Below, piece by piece: positions 63,901-64,000 of a stretch of DNA of 64,000 bases (position 1 is its first letter; each line of letters starts with the position of its first letter). The notes beneath the pieces were generated by a model. That model was not told the origin of the DNA, made no database searches, and worked only from the letters and a program-made list of their open reading frames with translations. The position numbers and the translations under genes are program-made. The DNA is from an uncultured Tissierellia bacterium (GTDB lineage Bacteria; Bacillota; Clostridia; Tissierellales; Tissierellaceae): the NCBI GenBank assembly GCA_946402705.1, contig CAMIXG010000002.1, positions 124,001-188,000 on the forward strand, given 5' to 3'.

Positions 63901-64000
63901 TGATGGATACTATGCCTCAAAATGGAGATCAAAAAGGAAGTCATTATAGCGGAAGTTATAAGGTAGAGCATGTAAACTTTGATCTTCCAACAACTGTAAA
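60978..64000 (+). pseudogene. Large cell-surface adhesin-like protein, in-frame stop at codon 12, continues past window
   Basis: The ATG at 60978 has AGAGGAG nine bases upstream and opens MKTIKKNVMFI. A TAA at 61011-61013 is then followed in the same frame by ILLIILTMFTLIVDGMEINA. From there the frame stays open for about 995 codons to the window end. With the stop read as one residue the whole would be a normal signal peptide and a secreted protein longer than 1000 residues. The interior has beta-rich, Asp/Gly-rich, cysteine-poor sequence, and segments such as KITIKDILPKGLEYIEGSS resemble isopeptide/DUF11-type repeats. The C-terminal anchor lies outside the window. Alternatives are internal initiation at 61035 without a ribosome-binding site, or read-through. 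Confidence 0.6.

Noticed and set aside
1..64000. tRNA, rRNA, CRISPR, insertion sequences, prophage, cobalamin or SAM riboswitches
   Set aside because: Read-through of intergenic regions showed no cloverleaf, no spaced repeat array, no transposase or integrase, and no recognisable riboswitch other than the T-box.

Overview
This 64 kb window is AT-rich, low-GC DNA from a Gram-positive anaerobe, most likely a member of the Clostridia or Tissierellia (Peptostreptococcaceae or Peptoniphilaceae-like). Supporting evidence is a T-box leader on asnS, TTG/GTG starts with strong Shine-Dalgarno sequences, a pyruvate:ferredoxin oxidoreductase, an A-type flavoprotein, and a complete D-ornithine fermentation operon. 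The division/cell-wall cluster runs ftsZ-nrdR with no spoIIGA-sigE-sigG between, which hints at a non-sporulating lineage. The MurE substrate motif (DNPR) points to meso-diaminopimelate peptidoglycan. No rRNA, tRNA, CRISPR array, insertion sequence or prophage was seen. All protein-coding genes but two are on the + strand.

Layout. 1-2.3 kb: tail of an isochorismatase-like hydrolase, then metallophosphoesterase-nagB-CYTH. 2.3-8.3 kb: oligopeptide ABC transporter (binding lipoprotein, two permeases, two ATPases), with a possible CodY site. 8.3-13.3 kb: Xaa-Pro aminopeptidase, A-type flavoprotein and uvrC. 13.3-17.2 kb: pyruvate:ferredoxin oxidoreductase under a consensus promoter with a G-free leader. 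17.3-21 kb: murB-PHP-rapZ-yvcK (no whiA). 21-25.7 kb: deoxyribosyltransferase (-), DUF1461 membrane protein, nitroreductase, NfeD/SPFH pair, iron alcohol dehydrogenase (-). 25.8-29.5 kb: aroC-aroA and pduL-deoC. 29.6-32.9 kb: a paired M16 peptidase system and lgt. 33.1-47.1 kb: division and cell-wall cluster rsmH-ftsL-pbp-murE-mraY-murD-ftsW-murG-ftsQ-DUF881-DUF881-sbp-ftsZ-nrdR, lacking mraZ, murF and ftsA. 47.1-56.5 kb: a sigma-54 activator followed by a -24/-12 promoter and the ornithine operon ord-ortA-ortB-oraS-oraE-glmL-like-orr. 56.5-60.6 kb: rarA, T-box-asnS, and two small proteins of unknown function. 60.7-64 kb: a very large surface protein that runs off the window and carries an in-frame stop in its signal peptide.

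How the genes fit together: peptides are imported by Opp and trimmed by PepP. Ornithine is fermented to acetyl-CoA plus D-alanine, and pyruvate is oxidised by PFOR, with electron or oxygen stress handled by the flavoprotein. The ornithine operon appears to be switched by its adjacent PAS-AAA+-Fis activator through sigma-54. The most noteworthy observations are the nonsense codon in the surface-protein signal peptide, the sigma-54 promoter with a nearby inverted repeat that may double as terminator and activator site, a probable ATT start codon at 60098, and the G-free decamer-repeat leader of PFOR.
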